The notes: generated by a model from the letters alone, not told the origin. Positions 1 through 12,530 are shown, counted from the stretch's first letter. The stretch is DNA of 64,000 nucleotides from Salticus scenicus (GCA_963930645.1 OZ005655.1:131300126-131364125); one strand, 5' to 3'. Program-made: numbers and translations.

Positions 1-97
1 TCGTAGTTCTATCTTTTTTTTTTTTTTTTTTTTCTATATATGATTGAGATATGATTGTCAGAAGATTTTCCATGTAGAAAGAAAGATACATAAAAAT
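1..97. other. AT-rich leader with poly(T)
   Basis: Low-complexity sequence with a 20-nt T run at 14-33. No feature is recognised before the minisatellite begins. Confidence 0.6.
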
Positions 98-640
98 TTT
101 GTCGGGGACTATTTTGTCGGGGGCCATTTTGTGGGGGCTATTTTGTCGGGGGCTACTTTGTCGGGCTGTTTTGTCGGGGGCTATTTTGTCGGGGCTGTTT
201 TGTCGGGGGCTATTTTGTCGGGGCTCTTTTGTCGGTGGGCTCTTTTGTAGGGGGCTATTTTGTCGGGGCTGTTTTGTCTTGGGGCTATTTTGTCGGGGGC
301 TGTTTTGTCGGGGCTATTTTGTCGGGGCTATTTTGTCGGGGCTGTTTTGTCGGGGGGCTCTTTTGTCGGGGGCTATTTTGTCGGGGGCTCTTTTGTCAGG
401 GCTCTTTTGTCGGGAGCTATTTTGTCGGGGCTATTTTGTCGGGGCTGTTTTGTCTTGGGGCTGTTTTGTCTGGGGCTATTTTGTCTGGGGCTATTTTGTC
501 GGGGCTGTTTTGTCGGAGCTCTTTTGTCGGAGCTCTTTTGTCGGAGCTCATTTGTCCTTTTGGCTCATTTGTCGGAGCTGTTTTGTCGGGGTTTTTTTGT
601 CGGAGCTGTTTTGTCTTGGGCTTATTTGACGGGTCACGCT
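98..640. repeat. 15-bp minisatellite (GGGGCTATTTTGTCG)
   Basis: About 36 head-to-tail copies of a unit reading GGGGCTATTTTGTCG, mixed with 14-bp units that lack one G and with GGGGCTGTTTTGTCG variants. Toward the right end units drift to CGGAGCTCTTTTGT and then fade near 640. Because 15 is a multiple of 3, several frames stay open on both strands, giving repetitive peptides rich in DKIAP on the minus strand and FVGA/CRGL on the plus strand. There is no sign that any is translated. The 14-bp units would change the frame repeatedly, so I read this as a non-coding tandem array. Confidence 0.9.
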
Positions 641-1730
641 CAAGAACAAATAGTAGCAGAAATTCCAAACTCGGTATTTTAACTGTGTATCATATAGGGA
701 TGCTACAGTAAGCTTTTCGTTGAGATGAAGCAAATGGCTCGTGTACAGGGACACTCAAAATTATTCAAATACATTACGTCTATGGGATAAATTGCAGGTA
801 AGTAGAGTTTAACATCTATAGACGGCACTAAACCAAATGAAACGAATATATGTTTTTTGTAATAGAGATAGTCAACTAGGAATTTTTTTTTGTGTATGTA
901 GGAGCCCCGCCTACGCCACTGGGGGGATAGGCGGGGCTCTACTCCCCCCCCCCCTCGAGAGGAGTAAATTTTCATGATGGGTATCTTTCAAAAGAGCTCG
1001 CCAATACCTTTAAAACGAATGGTTGAACCATCGATCTGCAATAATTTAAAATAAAGTTATGGATTTTTTTCATTAAAAAAAAATAATAATAATAATATTG
1101 AGAATAAAATTAACTTTTATATTTATATATTTAGTATTATACGACTTCACTAATATGGAAATCGTCTGCATTATCATAAAAGATAATTTTTTTGAACAAT
1201 AATTTTTATAAATTATTTTTTTAAAAACAGAATTATTTTTTAACAACCGTATTAAATTCTATATAAATGTAGGTGCATTAATGAAACGGTTTGTTTAGGG
1301 GGCGGTAGCCCCCCCCCCTCACACAGAACTAATTATCATATAAAACTCTTCCTAAGCCTAATTTGAATAATTTAACACAGGTTTACATAACAGTACTCGT
1401 TATCTTACCTCTTAATCTGCAACCTGTATTCATAGTATTAAATTTCAGGGTAAGAGAAAATCGTGTGAGTGACACACCAGATTATTTAAAAAAGATTGCG
1501 AACCTACTTGATTAAAAAAATTTGTTTGACACCTTGAAATGGGCTATGTATATATCGAGTTTCAAACATATTGGTTCGTAAGTAAGTTTCCTATATACAG
1601 AATTTTTAAGTGGAACCCCATTTTCAAATGAGGTGGCGGATTAAGTTTGCCGACCAATTCATCTGAGATTTTTCTAAGATGCGACCATTGTACAATTTTG
1701 ATTCAGATTGGTTTAGTATTTTGGAAGTTA

Positions 1731-1789
<59 letters not shown>

Positions 1790-2491
1790 ACACCTAAGGG
1801 TTGTTTTCATACTAAAATTGTAACAAACTCTATAATTTCCAATATTTAAAAGCAAATTTTCATCATATTTGAATTCTAGATTAAGTTGTACATTTAGATA
1901 CCAAATTTGAAGCGATTTGGTTCAATAGTTTAAGATGTACAGATTTAAAGTCTGCAGCTCATGTTATATTAATGATACATATTTCCTATAATTATTCATT
2001 TTTGAATTTTCTTTTGTGATGTTGACATTATTATTATTATTATTATTATTTTACTATTTATTTATTTTATTTTATTTATTTATCGTCACTCGTAAGAATT
2101 ATAAAAATTCCCAACTGTAATATAATTAGGCTTAGGATACTTAATATTAACACACAAAAAAGAAGAAGAAGAAAAATAAAATAAAATAAAATGAAATGAA
2201 ATAAAATCTTTATTAAAAATTAAACGTTGAAGATAATGGCGATTAGAAAAATTGAACATTATTAATTGCAGATTTTTCGACTGCTTATCCCTTTAACTTT
2301 ATCCCAAAATGACTTGAAATTTGTTTTCTTGGTAGACAGTTAACCTAAAATCCAAATATGGTGTAAAATTTAGACGTTATTATTGAAAATTTGAAAGTGT
2401 GTTGTAATTTCAATATGGAAACAACAGCTAATCAGAGAATATTTTCTTGACAGTTTTTTAGGACAATTTTTGTCACCCATAGAATATACAC
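641..2491. other. AT-rich spacer with dispersed repeat fragments
   Basis: No gene seen. It holds a fragment at 744-842 that is repeated at about 60504-60603 (same strand), a hairpin at 902-939 with a 12-bp GC-rich stem (GAGCCCCGCCTA / TAGGCGGGGCTC), a roughly 50-bp module at 1426-1482 (minus) seen twice more in the window, a (TA)n-(GA)n microsatellite at 1730-1789, an ATT run near 2028-2052 and an AAAAT/GAAAT run near 2160-2210. Confidence 0.6.
1426..1482 (-). repeat. Conserved ~50-bp dispersed module, copy 1
   Basis: Read on the minus strand this carries GGTGTGTCACTCACACGA followed by TTTTCTCTTACCCTG and an ATTTAATACTATGAAT tail. The same order of blocks is found on the plus strand at about 24670-24722 and 27582-27634. 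It may be the shared 3' end of a short interspersed element. Confidence 0.6.
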
Positions 2492-2493
2492 TA

Positions 2494-4025
2494 AGCGGCA
2501 AAAAAGAAAAAAAAAAAAAAAGTTGCACTGCAGAAAAAATGTCTTATACCTTTTTATTTGTAATAAATTTAAAATTAATGGTTGAAACAAATAAAACTGT
2601 CATGTTTGCATAATACCAAAGGGGTGAAATGGTACCTATGTACATTTTCGATTTAATAATTCGCTTTATTACACTCTACGAAGTACTTCATAAAAATCTA
2701 TATAAAACTTTCTTTTTAAACATAATGCAATAACCATACACTTTGTTCTCTGTTACGATTTATTGTACGAAATAAACAAGTTATATTTTAATGTATGAAA
2801 TAAAACTATTTATTTATTAGATCTAAGCAATTTTTTAATAAAAATATGTATTCTGCATTGGGTTAATTCCACCATTATATGGAATTACTGCTTTAATGCA
2901 CAATGGCATAGTATTATATAGTGTTTTAATATAAATCTCAGAAATTTTACTGTGCCAAATATCATAAATATTTTTTCTAGTTCTTGCAGAATAGTAGGCT
3001 GCAAATTTTGAATCCTTCCCCTCTCCCGCCCCCCCCCCCCTTTTATAAAATAAACGTTTTCAAACGGATTGAGACTAGGACTATTTTCAGGTCTGGTAAA
3101 GAAGAAATTCTATAATATTCTTTGTGGGATTGAAGAAAAGTCTTAAATACCTCGAAAATAGTCAGTCTGTCACCACTTTTATAATCATCGTGTTTTATTT
3201 CGAGTTAATTGATCCTTTGAGCATGAAATTTGTCTGATTCTTTGAAAAAGTATGCACCTCCGTACCATAATGTACGGAGAATGTGTCACTGTTATAAAAG
3301 AGCAGTTTTCATTAAGTGGGTCCCATATTTACCGTCATAAATTAAACTTGACTCATCAGCCCGATAATTAGCTGCTAATTTGTATTAATTTTTGGTCAGC
3401 TGATGTTTTGCTTTTTTTTTTTATATTTGTCCTTAATAATGGCTTTTTTGCAGACCTTCTGGTTTTTAACCTGTCTTGTTTAATTGCTTCCGGACTATTT
3501 TTGAAAAAAGTATTTTGCTATAAACTTTTTTTTTTTTTTTTTTTTATCTTTTTTAAGTTCTGAACATGATACAAATCGATTTTTTAAACATTTACTTTTT
3601 AACTTGCGGTTATATTTTTTCTGGATGAGAAACGTGGCCGCCTAAAGTCAAATTTCCAGTTTAAACGGCCAAAAAATTTTATATTTTGCTAAAAATTATT
3701 TTACCAATATTTTGTTAACATTTAATTATTTTGCCATCTCACGTATTAAAATATTTTTTGATTTTCATTCAAAAATTAATATTTTTTGGGGCATCGTTAC
3801 CTGCGTTATTCATACCATTTTTGAAACAATTTCTAAAATTACAGAATTTCTGGCAATTGCATTTTGTTTTTAACACTGAACTCAATGCTAAAGTGTATGT
3901 GGAGGACAACATAATAAAATCTGTTCGAAAATTTGCATTTTAAACGATAAAACTGGCGGTTGTAGAAGGTGAAAAGGAAAATATCCAAGTGCGGCTTTTT
4001 TTTTATTTTTTCTTTTTTTGTCGCT
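2494..4025 (-). mobile_element. Tc1-like DNA transposon fossil
   Basis: The ends match as inverted repeats: AGCGGCAAAAAAG at the left and, reverse-complemented, AGCGACAAAAAAAG at the right, each followed by an A-rich tract and then a GTTGCACT or GCCGCACT block. A TA dinucleotide, the Tc1/mariner target, abuts both ends (2492-2493 and 4026-4027). The length of about 1.53 kb fits an autonomous element. The minus strand holds decayed transposase. Near 3110-3040 a frame reads ENSPSLNPFENVY, recognisable as the family's SPDLNPIENVW block, with its catalytic D replaced by S. Near 3450 a frame reads RRSAKKPLLR, like the linker before the DDE domain. Many stops and frameshifts make it dead. A poly(C) stretch at about 3028-3041 and poly(A/T) tracts interrupt it. 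Confidence 0.75.
3040..3560 (-). pseudogene. Decayed Tc1-like transposase
   Basis: Fragments in changing frames resemble the linker and the C-terminal DDE region of Tc1-family transposases: RRSAKKPLLR upstream and SPSLNPFENVY downstream. The last block is diagnostic of the family; the canonical SPDLNPIENVW carries the second catalytic aspartate, which is serine here. No frame is open for more than a few dozen codons. The boundaries given are the extent of recognisable fragments, not a true start and stop. It lies inside the element whose inverted ends are at 2494 and 4025. Confidence 0.6.
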
Positions 4026-4092
4026 TAGTTTTCTATCATCTGGATAGCTCAAGGATGTCTTAAGGCATCCAGTAGATGTCTACATTCGTTTA

Positions 4093-5664
4093 CACTCCTT
4101 CTCATATTTATAAGGACACTTTATATTTTGAAATAACTAACGTAAAAATAATTGTAAACAAGATTATACTAAGTGCATTTAATATATCTAGTATTCTAAA
4201 AACCAAAACTGTTATAATTTTTTAATATAAAACAAAATTAATAAAAAATAATGCAAAATGTGTTTTTCTCCACGTTTTTAGATGTTCATAATTATACGGA
4301 CAATCCAGATTTTTTCGTTTTATTTAACTTACTAGCGGATAAATTACAGTTGACATGCGAATTTGTTAACTACTGGGCTAGATTAATTCATATATAAGCC
4401 TTCAATTTTTGTTGGACGGACATTACTGATAATTCCTCGAAAAAAAGAACGTTCAAGTAGTGAAGTATGATAAATGTGTTTTTTAAGTGGAAGGATAATT
4501 TCAATCCGCCGAATTTCTAATGAATTTCGAAGGTCTAAAATTGCTGAAGGAAATGTGATCAAGCATTCAACTGCTGGTTCGATAGGAGAGAGATCTGATG
4601 CAAAATCAGAGTTGTATTACAGAGATCGAAGACTCATAATTCCTCTTACTGTTCTACTCATAATGACTGGTGCCGAATTTGCTCGTAATTTTTAACGAAA
4701 GGTTAGGGTCTACATTTATGCATGTTTAAAATAATTAATAATATGTTAAAATGAATAAAAAAAACTATAATAATCAATCAGCATTTAATGGGGGAAAGAA
4801 CGTCTGTGTTAAAGTTGAATAAAGACAACATTAAATGGTAAAATGTTGCATTTTCGGATAAAAAACATTTTACTCTTGATTAACCAAATGGTTTTAACAG
4901 TTACTGGCACGATCTGAAGATAGCGACAGACAGAGCAGATTTTTTTAAAGGCAGATATGAATCGGACATTTTAAAGGTGGATCTGTGGTGCTTTGGGGAG
5001 CTTCTGCTGAAGGCAGAATGAATTTAGTAATTTTTTCTGTTATTATGAACATCAAGAGAATATCCGCAAATGTTAAACGTGGAATTATGAGAATTTTGTT
5101 AGATTTTGATGGGTAATAATATTTTTTTCCACAAGACTTACATTTTTGCTCTACTTCTAGAGCAATAGGAAATAGTTTGAAGATAGAAACTTCTGTATTA
5201 TTTCCTTTCACATGGCCTAAAAGTTGGAAAAAACCTTAACTTATGATATTAGAAAAGTGCATGCAAGTAGAAAGCAATTTTAAATAATTTAAATGTATTC
5301 AGAATATCATCTATGCTGTATAAAATGGTATTGAAACTGAATATTTTTTAAAAAAAAGTGATATATATACCAGAGAGAATGTTTAACTGTTTCACTCTAA
5401 AAAGAAACTCCATAAAATATTAATTTAAAGAATAACTGAAAAAAAAAATACTAAGATTCGAGCTATCCTTATAATTTTGAGCACCAGAAAAATCATGTTT
5501 TTGACCGTATTTAAAGTTTTTTTAAGATAGAAAACGATAAAACTTTTTAAATATAGTCTGTTAATGAAATTCAAATTAATTAAAAATATATTTGTTTAAA
5601 TAATAGTGTTCAGTGTTTAGTTAATATAGAAAAACGGGTGTCCTTACAATTATGAGAAGGAGTG
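4093..5664 (+). mobile_element. Tc1-like DNA transposon fossil, second family
   Basis: Inverted ends CACTCCTTCTCATA at the left and the same at the right in reverse complement, continuing as TTTATAAGGACAC versus ATTGTAAGGACAC. TA lies outside both ends (4091-4092 and 5665-5666). The unit is 1572 bp, normal for Tc1/Tc3-like elements. Plus-strand coding remnants lie between the ends. Only about 65 bp separates it from the other Tc1-like fossil, but the inverted repeats are unrelated, so these are two separate insertions of different families and not a tandem copy. Confidence 0.82.
4474..5120 (+). pseudogene. Decayed Tc1-like transposase
   Basis: The first open stretch (4474-4695, 73 aa) has the look of the N-terminal helix-turn-helix and linker of Tc1 transposases: RRISNEFRRSKIAEGNVIK for the second helix-turn-helix and YYRDRRLIIPL for the start of the second DNA-binding unit. 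After several stops, the frame near 4840-4980 gives blocks like the DDE core, including FSDKKHFTLD (canonical FSDEKxFxLD, first catalytic Asp kept) and NSYWHDL. The glycine-rich GGGSVMVWG block is reduced to KVDLWCFGE. In-frame stops and an AT-rich gap between the two parts show it is inactive. Function in life would be cut-and-paste transposition at TA sites. Confidence 0.72.
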
Positions 5665-5906
5665 TATAGCTGTCTTATAAGAGTTATAAAAATACATCCT
5701 TAGGATGTCTAAAAGCGGGAAATTTTGATATTCAGAAGACATCCTAAAAAAGAAAAAGAAAAAAGAGAGAGAGAGAGAGAGAGAGAATTTCAGTAGTCCA
5801 GGGGATATTGAACTATCCCTAGTATGACATCCTCTGGAATTATTTAGAATGTCATTGTGTTGATTCTTTTAGTTTGTGGAATAATCGGGCATTTCTTTAA
5901 AACAAA

Positions 5907-5910
<4 letters not shown>

Positions 5911-5966
<56 letters not shown>
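5911..5966. repeat. (TA)n microsatellite
   Basis: Pure TA dinucleotide repeat of about 28 units, the longest dinucleotide run in the window. Confidence 0.95.
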
Positions 5967-5972
<6 letters not shown>

Positions 5973-6848
5973 TTTAAAGATAAAATATTTTAAATTTCCT
6001 TATTTTTATTGAGTATATATCAGTGTAAAGCCGTTCTTTCAAATTTACTTTCAACATTCCCTTCTATCCATTTTATTAATATAATATAAATAAAAATATT
6101 AAAGTGATAATATTTTATCTTAACTTTATTACATGAAAGATTTTATAACGTTATTAGTTACATTGTTAAGTTGACCTAAATAAACAAAATGATCAATTCA
6201 AAATTAAATATTTCATATCTTTTAAAATCTCAAAGCAAAATAAATTTAAAACGGGATCGCATAAAGCCGTCTTTTTCAGTTATTTTCAAAATATAGACAT
6301 TTTATATACTGCAGTTACTCACTTATATTTCACTCTGGATTTGACAGATGCATTTAAATGTATTTGTATGGATACATATATGTGATGGAAAACATTTTAT
6401 AGGATCTGCGCTCAATTTTACAGGACTCATTTCCAAGATAAAAGGAGTTAATCCTATTTTCAATATGCCTTCAAAAATTGATTGAAATAAAAATAAAACT
6501 TCTCCAAATAATAGAAAATTCATTCAACTAGTGAACAACAAAAGAAATTTGACATGCTATGAAAATTCAAGTGGAAATAATATATACATGAATTCAATTC
6601 TCTGTATGTTGGTTTAATTTAATTAGATATTAAAAATATCAACCGTTTAAAAAAATATAAATAAAATTAGGATGCAGAAAAAAAAGAGGAAATTTTTCTT
6701 TCCAAAACGGCGAATCCATTGCATTTAACCCTTTGATGCGCAAAATAATTATGCTCTTTTAAATTAGATTGCCACCAGAAATTAAAAAATAAAGAAATAC
6801 ATAAATAAATGACTTATTCTGCTGTGTTACACAAGTCTGCGAAAACAT

Positions 6849-6865
6849 CTCTCTCTCTCTCTCTT

Positions 6866-6910
<45 letters not shown>

Positions 6911-6924
6911 TTTTTTTTTTTTTT
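6849..6924. repeat. (CT)n microsatellite followed by poly(T)
   Basis: CT repeats with one TCC interruption followed by 22 Ts. It produces low-complexity open frames on both strands (RERERE / SLSLSL) that are not genes. Confidence 0.95.
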
Positions 6925-8699
6925 ATGCGCTGCTTTGGGTTTCTTTGATGTGTTTTCATCGATGAAATCAGAAATGCTTCTCTATTTCTTGTCACGTAAA
7001 GGCTGGTTTCCACAAAGGTTGGTTCGAGCGGTGCTATTCAGAATCTTTTGATGTGGTCAAGCGGGTTGAAAACCGTTGAACGTGGTTGGAAGTCTAGAGA
7101 CCTTATCCCCTGCTGAGATAATTGAGGGGCCAGAGGCAGATATCTTAGTCAATTTTGCATGCTTTCCTTTGAAGAAACTGCGCAATCTGATAAAAGAAAG
7201 TCAAAATTGATGACAAGACCTTTGGCTCTTTCTGTCGGAAGCATGATTAATGACTTTTTGTACCTCGAAGTTCCAACCTTGGTGGACAAAGTAAAGATGA
7301 AGATCGGAAGAATTCACTCAGAAGCTATAACAAATTTGAAACTATTTATGTATAAAATACATTAAAATAAGCTATTATTTACACATTATCTTTTAAATGT
7401 GTTTCTTTACATCGAAGCTTCTTTTAAGGCTTTTTATATTGTGCACGGCTTGAGCGCCTTGAGGAGAACGAGGGGGGGGGGGGGGGTGATTCACTATGCA
7501 GCTGCTAACATGTTAACGCTCCATCGTCCTTCATACCTCCTTTACATTTCTTTGATGTTTTGGAGAAATAGCTATTCTTGTTCTTCACTCATAAGTTCAT
7601 AACAAAGAATTTTAAGTTTTCTCTGCTTGACCTTCTGTGTTTTCAGTAAATCTATTAATACTTGTCATTTTTACAATTTTTTGCCTTAACTTCTTTATAA
7701 CAGCAGTATTTACAACACACATGGATATTTTAAGACCGTTGCTATTTCTCTTTGGCTTGGTGGATTAGATTTACATGTATATTTACATCTTTTTACAAAA
7801 TTCTTTAACAATCTGTAGTAATGAATATCGACATTATATTTTATACCAATATATCTTTCTATTAAAAATTTTAAGTTTCTCTATAAAATATGCTAATTAG
7901 GATAGCAAGCAAAATAATATTAAACTATTTCTGGATTATCTCTATATTTGCTTTTTTGTGGATAATTTTAGCATTTCATTATCGGTTTCTCTTGTATTGT
8001 ACAATCTTGTAACATGGAATACATTCATATGAAATGTTCTCGGGGTTCGTAAATTGTTTGTGAATGAATGAAATCCCAGACGATTACAGATCTGTCAATC
8101 AAACAAGCATCAACTTCAGTTTCGCCAGAAAGAAAACACAGCTTAAATAACAGCTGACAGCATAAAAATAACAGCATAAACTGTACAGTAAGCATTACAC
8201 ACAAGCATATAAGCTGCATTTAATCACAAGCAGAGGCCCAATCAACAAGTTCTTACACGTCAAGCAACTTGGCGTGCAACTAACTGACGGCTTTTATAGA
8301 CGGCCTTGTAGATTTCCAGAATATTTCCGGTATCTCGCATAGTATTTTATTGAGAGCTTAAATATTCCATATATCGATAGTAAGGATTTCCTCGCTGAAG
8401 TCGCCGAAAAAATCACTAAGAGCAATAAAGTGACCAAACCCGTCGTCAGGGTCATTATCTGCCCTGGAGGAGCTTTTTAACGAGTTTTTAACGGGAAATG
8501 AACTATTTTAATCCCAAAACAAACTAGAAAGTCAAAAAATGAACATTTTATAACTTGACTAAGCCTCTTTATATGAAATGACATAAAAATAATGACTATT
8601 ATTTACAAATTCTTAATAATAATAATAATTATTATATATATATATATATCTTTCTTATGTTTATTTATTTATTTATTTACTTTTAGACAGAGCTTTTCT

Positions 8700-8735
<36 letters not shown>

Positions 8736-9053
8736 GGGCTCTCTGTGTCTTATTAATTTTGGTTACTGTTTTTCCTCTATTCTTTTACAACTACAGATTG
8801 TAAAAGTAATAGGAAAACTGTAATAGTAGTTGTCTTTCAATTTTTTTTTTTTTTTTTTTAAGTCCCAAGAAAACATTTCATCCTCAAAAAAGCAATTTAT
8901 ACACATGCGTCTTTCTTCTACATTCATTGTTGACAGGGTTTTCAAAAGGTCCCAAACCTATAAATTAAATAATTGCATAACGTTTAAACACGATAAACAT
9001 AAATACCAAAATTATGTACAATATACTTTTTATTAAATAAAAGACACTTTTAA

Positions 9054-9084
<31 letters not shown>

Positions 9085-9429
9085 ATTAGGTATTTTTAGG
9101 ATTTATCCATTCTATATTTTTTACCGTCTCTTTTGTGCTTTTGAAATTTGCATAAAATTAGCTGATAAATATCAAACAATATTTATTTTGATATATAAAA
9201 ACACAATTTAAAACTCAAACCATTGAAAATATCTCTTAAAATTTTGTTTATTATTAACTATCATAAGCAAAAAAGTAACATTGATTAGCAAACTAATCTA
9301 TAACAACTTCCTTTTGTCGATTAATAAAAAACATTTGTTTAAAACTCGTCTTTTATTTTTATTTAAATGACAGACTGAATGCACTCACCTATTGGAAAAT
9401 CACAAAAATAAAAATAAAAAAACTATGTA

Positions 9430-12400
9430 CAGTCACCCAAAAAAAAAACGCCACCCCCCCACTTAATTTTGCCGTAAATTATCGTAGAAACATGCGACTG
9501 GTACCAATCAGTTTGTAATAACGTCTACTTTATAATGTTATAGTTAGATTTTACTTAGGGGGTCGTCTACATATTAAAACTGACATCAACTTCATTTTTT
9601 TTCAATGGTAACCCCAATTTTTTATAATTTATTTGAATTCTTTGGATCAAATCATCACGGAAAATGGTATAGTTTATATATTTCGCTCAATTTTTCATAG
9701 AGTTATAAGCTGTCAAAGTTTGGAGGTGCTAATGTTAAATGAATGTGACAAACATTAAATCATATCTTCCGAAATAATTATGATAGTTAAATTCTGTTTT
9801 TTTTTATTCGTTAGAATGAAGTAACCCAAACATATTCCATGCAAATTTTTGCTAAAAAAACATTTTTTGAATTATGAAAATTATTAATAAATTCATATTT
9901 GAAAAAATTATGAATTATGACCTATGTTAATTTTTGCACGAATAGAACGGGCATCATCAAAAACATAGGTTTCCAAATTTACAGCTCGTTCCTAACATTA
10001 TTTTTTGAGTTACAGTGATATTTCACTTTTTATTCCTGTTAGGGGGCCGCCACTTGTTATAATCTGTATCCTCTATAAGTAAATGTTTGTATATAATTTG
10101 ACGGAAAACTATTTTAATTTACCTTTATGTTATTTTTATTGTTTCCGAAGCAATATTTCGATGTTTATTATACAAATTGGCATATTTTTGTAAAGTTATC
10201 ACAATGTAGGCGAGGGATTGTGAAAGAATTTCAAAAGAAAAGAAGCCCCGCCTCTGATTCGCTGAAACACTATTTTAAAAAAAAGACAAATTTGCATATT
10301 CCTATTTGACTCTATATGTGACGCTGGTATGCATAAATCACAATGGTATTTACTACATCGATTATTGAAGACAAAACTTAAATGATTTAATTACAAATAT
10401 GCAAAATTATTTTGCTTTATATTATAAAGTTTTAGAAAAATTGTGAAAAGGCGTGGCTATTTACATTAAGCCTTGATATGGAAGCTATGTTGCTGTTTTT
10501 CGATGCTGCGAAATTTACAAAATATATTTGTGTTAATATACTATACAGATAGAAGAATAATTATATAATATCAACAAATCTTCTTTAATCAATATGTTTA
10601 TATACATTACTGTATGGAAATGTTTATATATGAATATTGTATTTATTTTTAATGAGAGATATAAACACAAAATACTAAAAAAAAAGAAGAAAATGTGTTA
10701 CAAATTTTTATAAATCAAGCAAAATAAATATGCATACTTGCCAACCTAACCCGTAACATTGTTAGTTCCCGCCCCTGTGTGCACACAATTTAATTTTTAG
10801 AGTAATTAACTTCAAATACATTTACGATTAACTCATTGAGCGCCACGTGAATTCTTATGGAAATCCCATTCAGGCCACACGAGCTGCATAGAAGCGTGTT
10901 ATGTTTATCGAGTTTCAATAAACCCCATTAGGCTTTAACGATATAATCCTATAAAAATCCTATTAAAAAAAAAAAAAAACATGGAGTAAATTTTAAATAA
11001 ATTGTCAGTAATTACTTAAAACTATGTAAGTTCTCTAGTTTTATATCGTATTTTACACTGCCGGCTGACTTAGCCTAAATGGAAAGATCAGTGTCAGCCA
11101 CCGATGGCTGACACGGCTCTAAAAAGACTGATGTGAAAAAAATGTACGGAAAGGGGCGGGACCAGTAATCTTCCGGGATAGGTTGACAAGAATGTATATA
11201 CATAGAGCAATGCCAGAAAATGTTCTTTATTTTTCATGAACCAGATGAATGGTATTTTTTTTTCTGAATAGTCTATGTATTAAATATAATGTAGCTTTAA
11301 ATGCCCTTTAAATGAAAAGTTTTATTACATAAAGTAATTTTCTGGCACTCTACAGCTCCCAAACGACACACAATACAAAACCTCGCCTTTTTCCAGTGTT
11401 TAAAGGGTATTAACGTTTAATATGCTTTATATTCGTTTTGATCTTTCTTTCTCCTCCTTATCTTCTTCTTTTTTCCTTAAAAAAAAAAAAAAAAGAGTTA
11501 TGTAATATTTTGACCTTTTCAAGTGAAGATTTAGATTAAGGGTAGTCAGCCTTTCTACACCCAACGTCCACTTCGGTATCTGTGTTAAAGTGTAGAATTT
11601 TAGAACATCCCATTAAGTAGTAGGATTTATTATTTTACATATTAATTTGTTACACATTATAAAATATAAAAGCAAAAGAATATCGTGGAGATTTATGTAA
11701 AAGTTTTTAATAATGTCATGAAAAAAAAAAAAAATAATAATAATAATTAATTAAAAAAATAAATAAATAAAAATAAAAAAATCTGTTTTAATATTTTAAA
11801 AAAGTCAATTAAAGAAAATGAAAGTACTGCAGTATCAGAACAAACTCCCATTGTCACTGTGAAACGGCCGTGGGAACCAGGTTGAGTGCCGCCGTTTCAG
11901 GCAATTATACGGCAGCTTGAGTTAAAATAATTTTGAATTTTCAAACAAATTTAAAACCATTCATTTTTTTTTTTTTTTTTCTTTTGATAGATATTTTAAT
12001 ATCCATTCAAGCTATTTAATTTTCTTCGTATGAAGTGAACTATCTGATGTTTAATCAATAGAAACCAATAAAAATCTTTTAATTCATAAACTAACTCAGA
12101 AAGTTTCTGTTAATTAGTCATTTTTTTTATTTTATAATTAACATTTCTGAAAAAAAATTTCCGGTGTGAAACTTAATATATAATGTATACTGGGTGGTAG
12201 ATCGTGATTTATATTTTCTAAATGTATAGACGGACCCCTAATACATTTTCACGTGTAACTCTATTTAAAATTGATTTAAGGTATATAAATAGGTATGTTT
12301 TTCGAACCGCCTTGATCTCAGAAATCTGAATATGAAGTCAAAAATAGGGGTTGCTATTGAAGAAAATGAAGTTAATGCCAGTTTTAATATGTAGACGACC

Positions 12401-12530
12401 CCTTAGGCAAAATTTAACTATACCGTTATAAACTAGACGTTATTACAAATCGATCGGTACCAGTCAAATGTTTCTACGATAATTTACGGCGAAATTAGGT
12501 GGGGGGTGGCGTTTTTTTTTGGGGTGACTG
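9430..12530. mobile_element. 3.1-kb DNA element with ~180-bp inverted ends
   Basis: The left end (9430 to about 9610) and right end (about 12345 to 12530) are diverged inverted copies of each other. Both begin CAGTCACCCAAAA, then an A run, CGCCACCCCCC, a block reading AAATTATCGTAGAAACAT and, further in, GTCGTCTACATATTAAAACT. A candidate 4-bp target duplication TGTA flanks it (9426-9429 and 12531-12534). Neither strand carries an open frame longer than 60-70 aa and no transposase motif was seen, so it is non-autonomous or fully decayed. A smaller inverted-repeat element (10737-11190) sits inside. The superfamily is uncertain. Confidence 0.7.
10737..11190. mobile_element. Inverted-repeat element (CTTGCCAACCT ends), long form
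   Basis: Left end CTTGCCAACCTAACCCG, then GTTAGTTCCCGCCCC; the right end in reverse complement starts CTTGTCAACCTATCCCG and then TGGTCCCGCCCC. The arms are diverged. It is nested in the 3.1-kb element and related to the short palindromic element at 30575-30750, which has the same TGCCAACCTAAYCCG start and a GTACCGCCCA block. The interior includes a perfect short hairpin at about 11092-11115 (GTGTCAGCC / GGCTGACAC). Confidence 0.62.

Larger units (their letters stand above)
5667..9425. other. AT-rich region with microsatellites
   Basis: No gene supported. It contains (GA)n at 5763-5787, a 56-bp (TA)n at 5911-5966, a (CT)n plus poly(T) tract at 6849-6924, poly(G) at 7472-7486, ATT/TTTA runs near 8620-8680, poly(T) at 8702-8732 and poly(A) at 9055-9081. 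An open frame at 7159-7365 (plus, 68 aa) and another at 8025-8219 (minus, 64 aa) are unrecognised and within the range expected by chance. The GC content of 7000-7350 and 8030-8480 is a little higher than its surroundings. Confidence 0.55.

Noticed and set aside
98..640. CRISPR-like array of short repeats
   Set aside because: The units are contiguous, without spacers, and vary in length by one base. It is a minisatellite in an animal-type genome.
44..711. Open frames of 68-176 aa over the minisatellite, including CRGLFCRG-type repeats
   Set aside because: They arise because the 15-bp unit keeps three frames open on each strand. No start context or unique flanking sequence.
902..939. Transcription terminator hairpin
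   Set aside because: A 12-bp GC stem in a eukaryotic repeat context. Rho-independent termination does not apply; probably part of a decayed MITE.
3731..3943. 70-aa plus-strand frame
   Set aside because: It lies inside a minus-strand Tc1-like fossil, in its AT-rich leader, and has no recognisable domain.
6759..7051. RERERE/SLSLSL-rich proteins
   Set aside because: Produced by the (CT)n and poly(T) tract.
7159..7365. 68-aa frame MLSFEETAQSDKRK... as a host gene
   Set aside because: Reasonable composition, but length is within chance, no domain recognised, and no splice or promoter context.
11092..11115. Regulatory hairpin GTGTCAGCC/GGCTGACAC
   Set aside because: Short perfect stem inside a nested non-coding element, with no transcript or partner to support a role.
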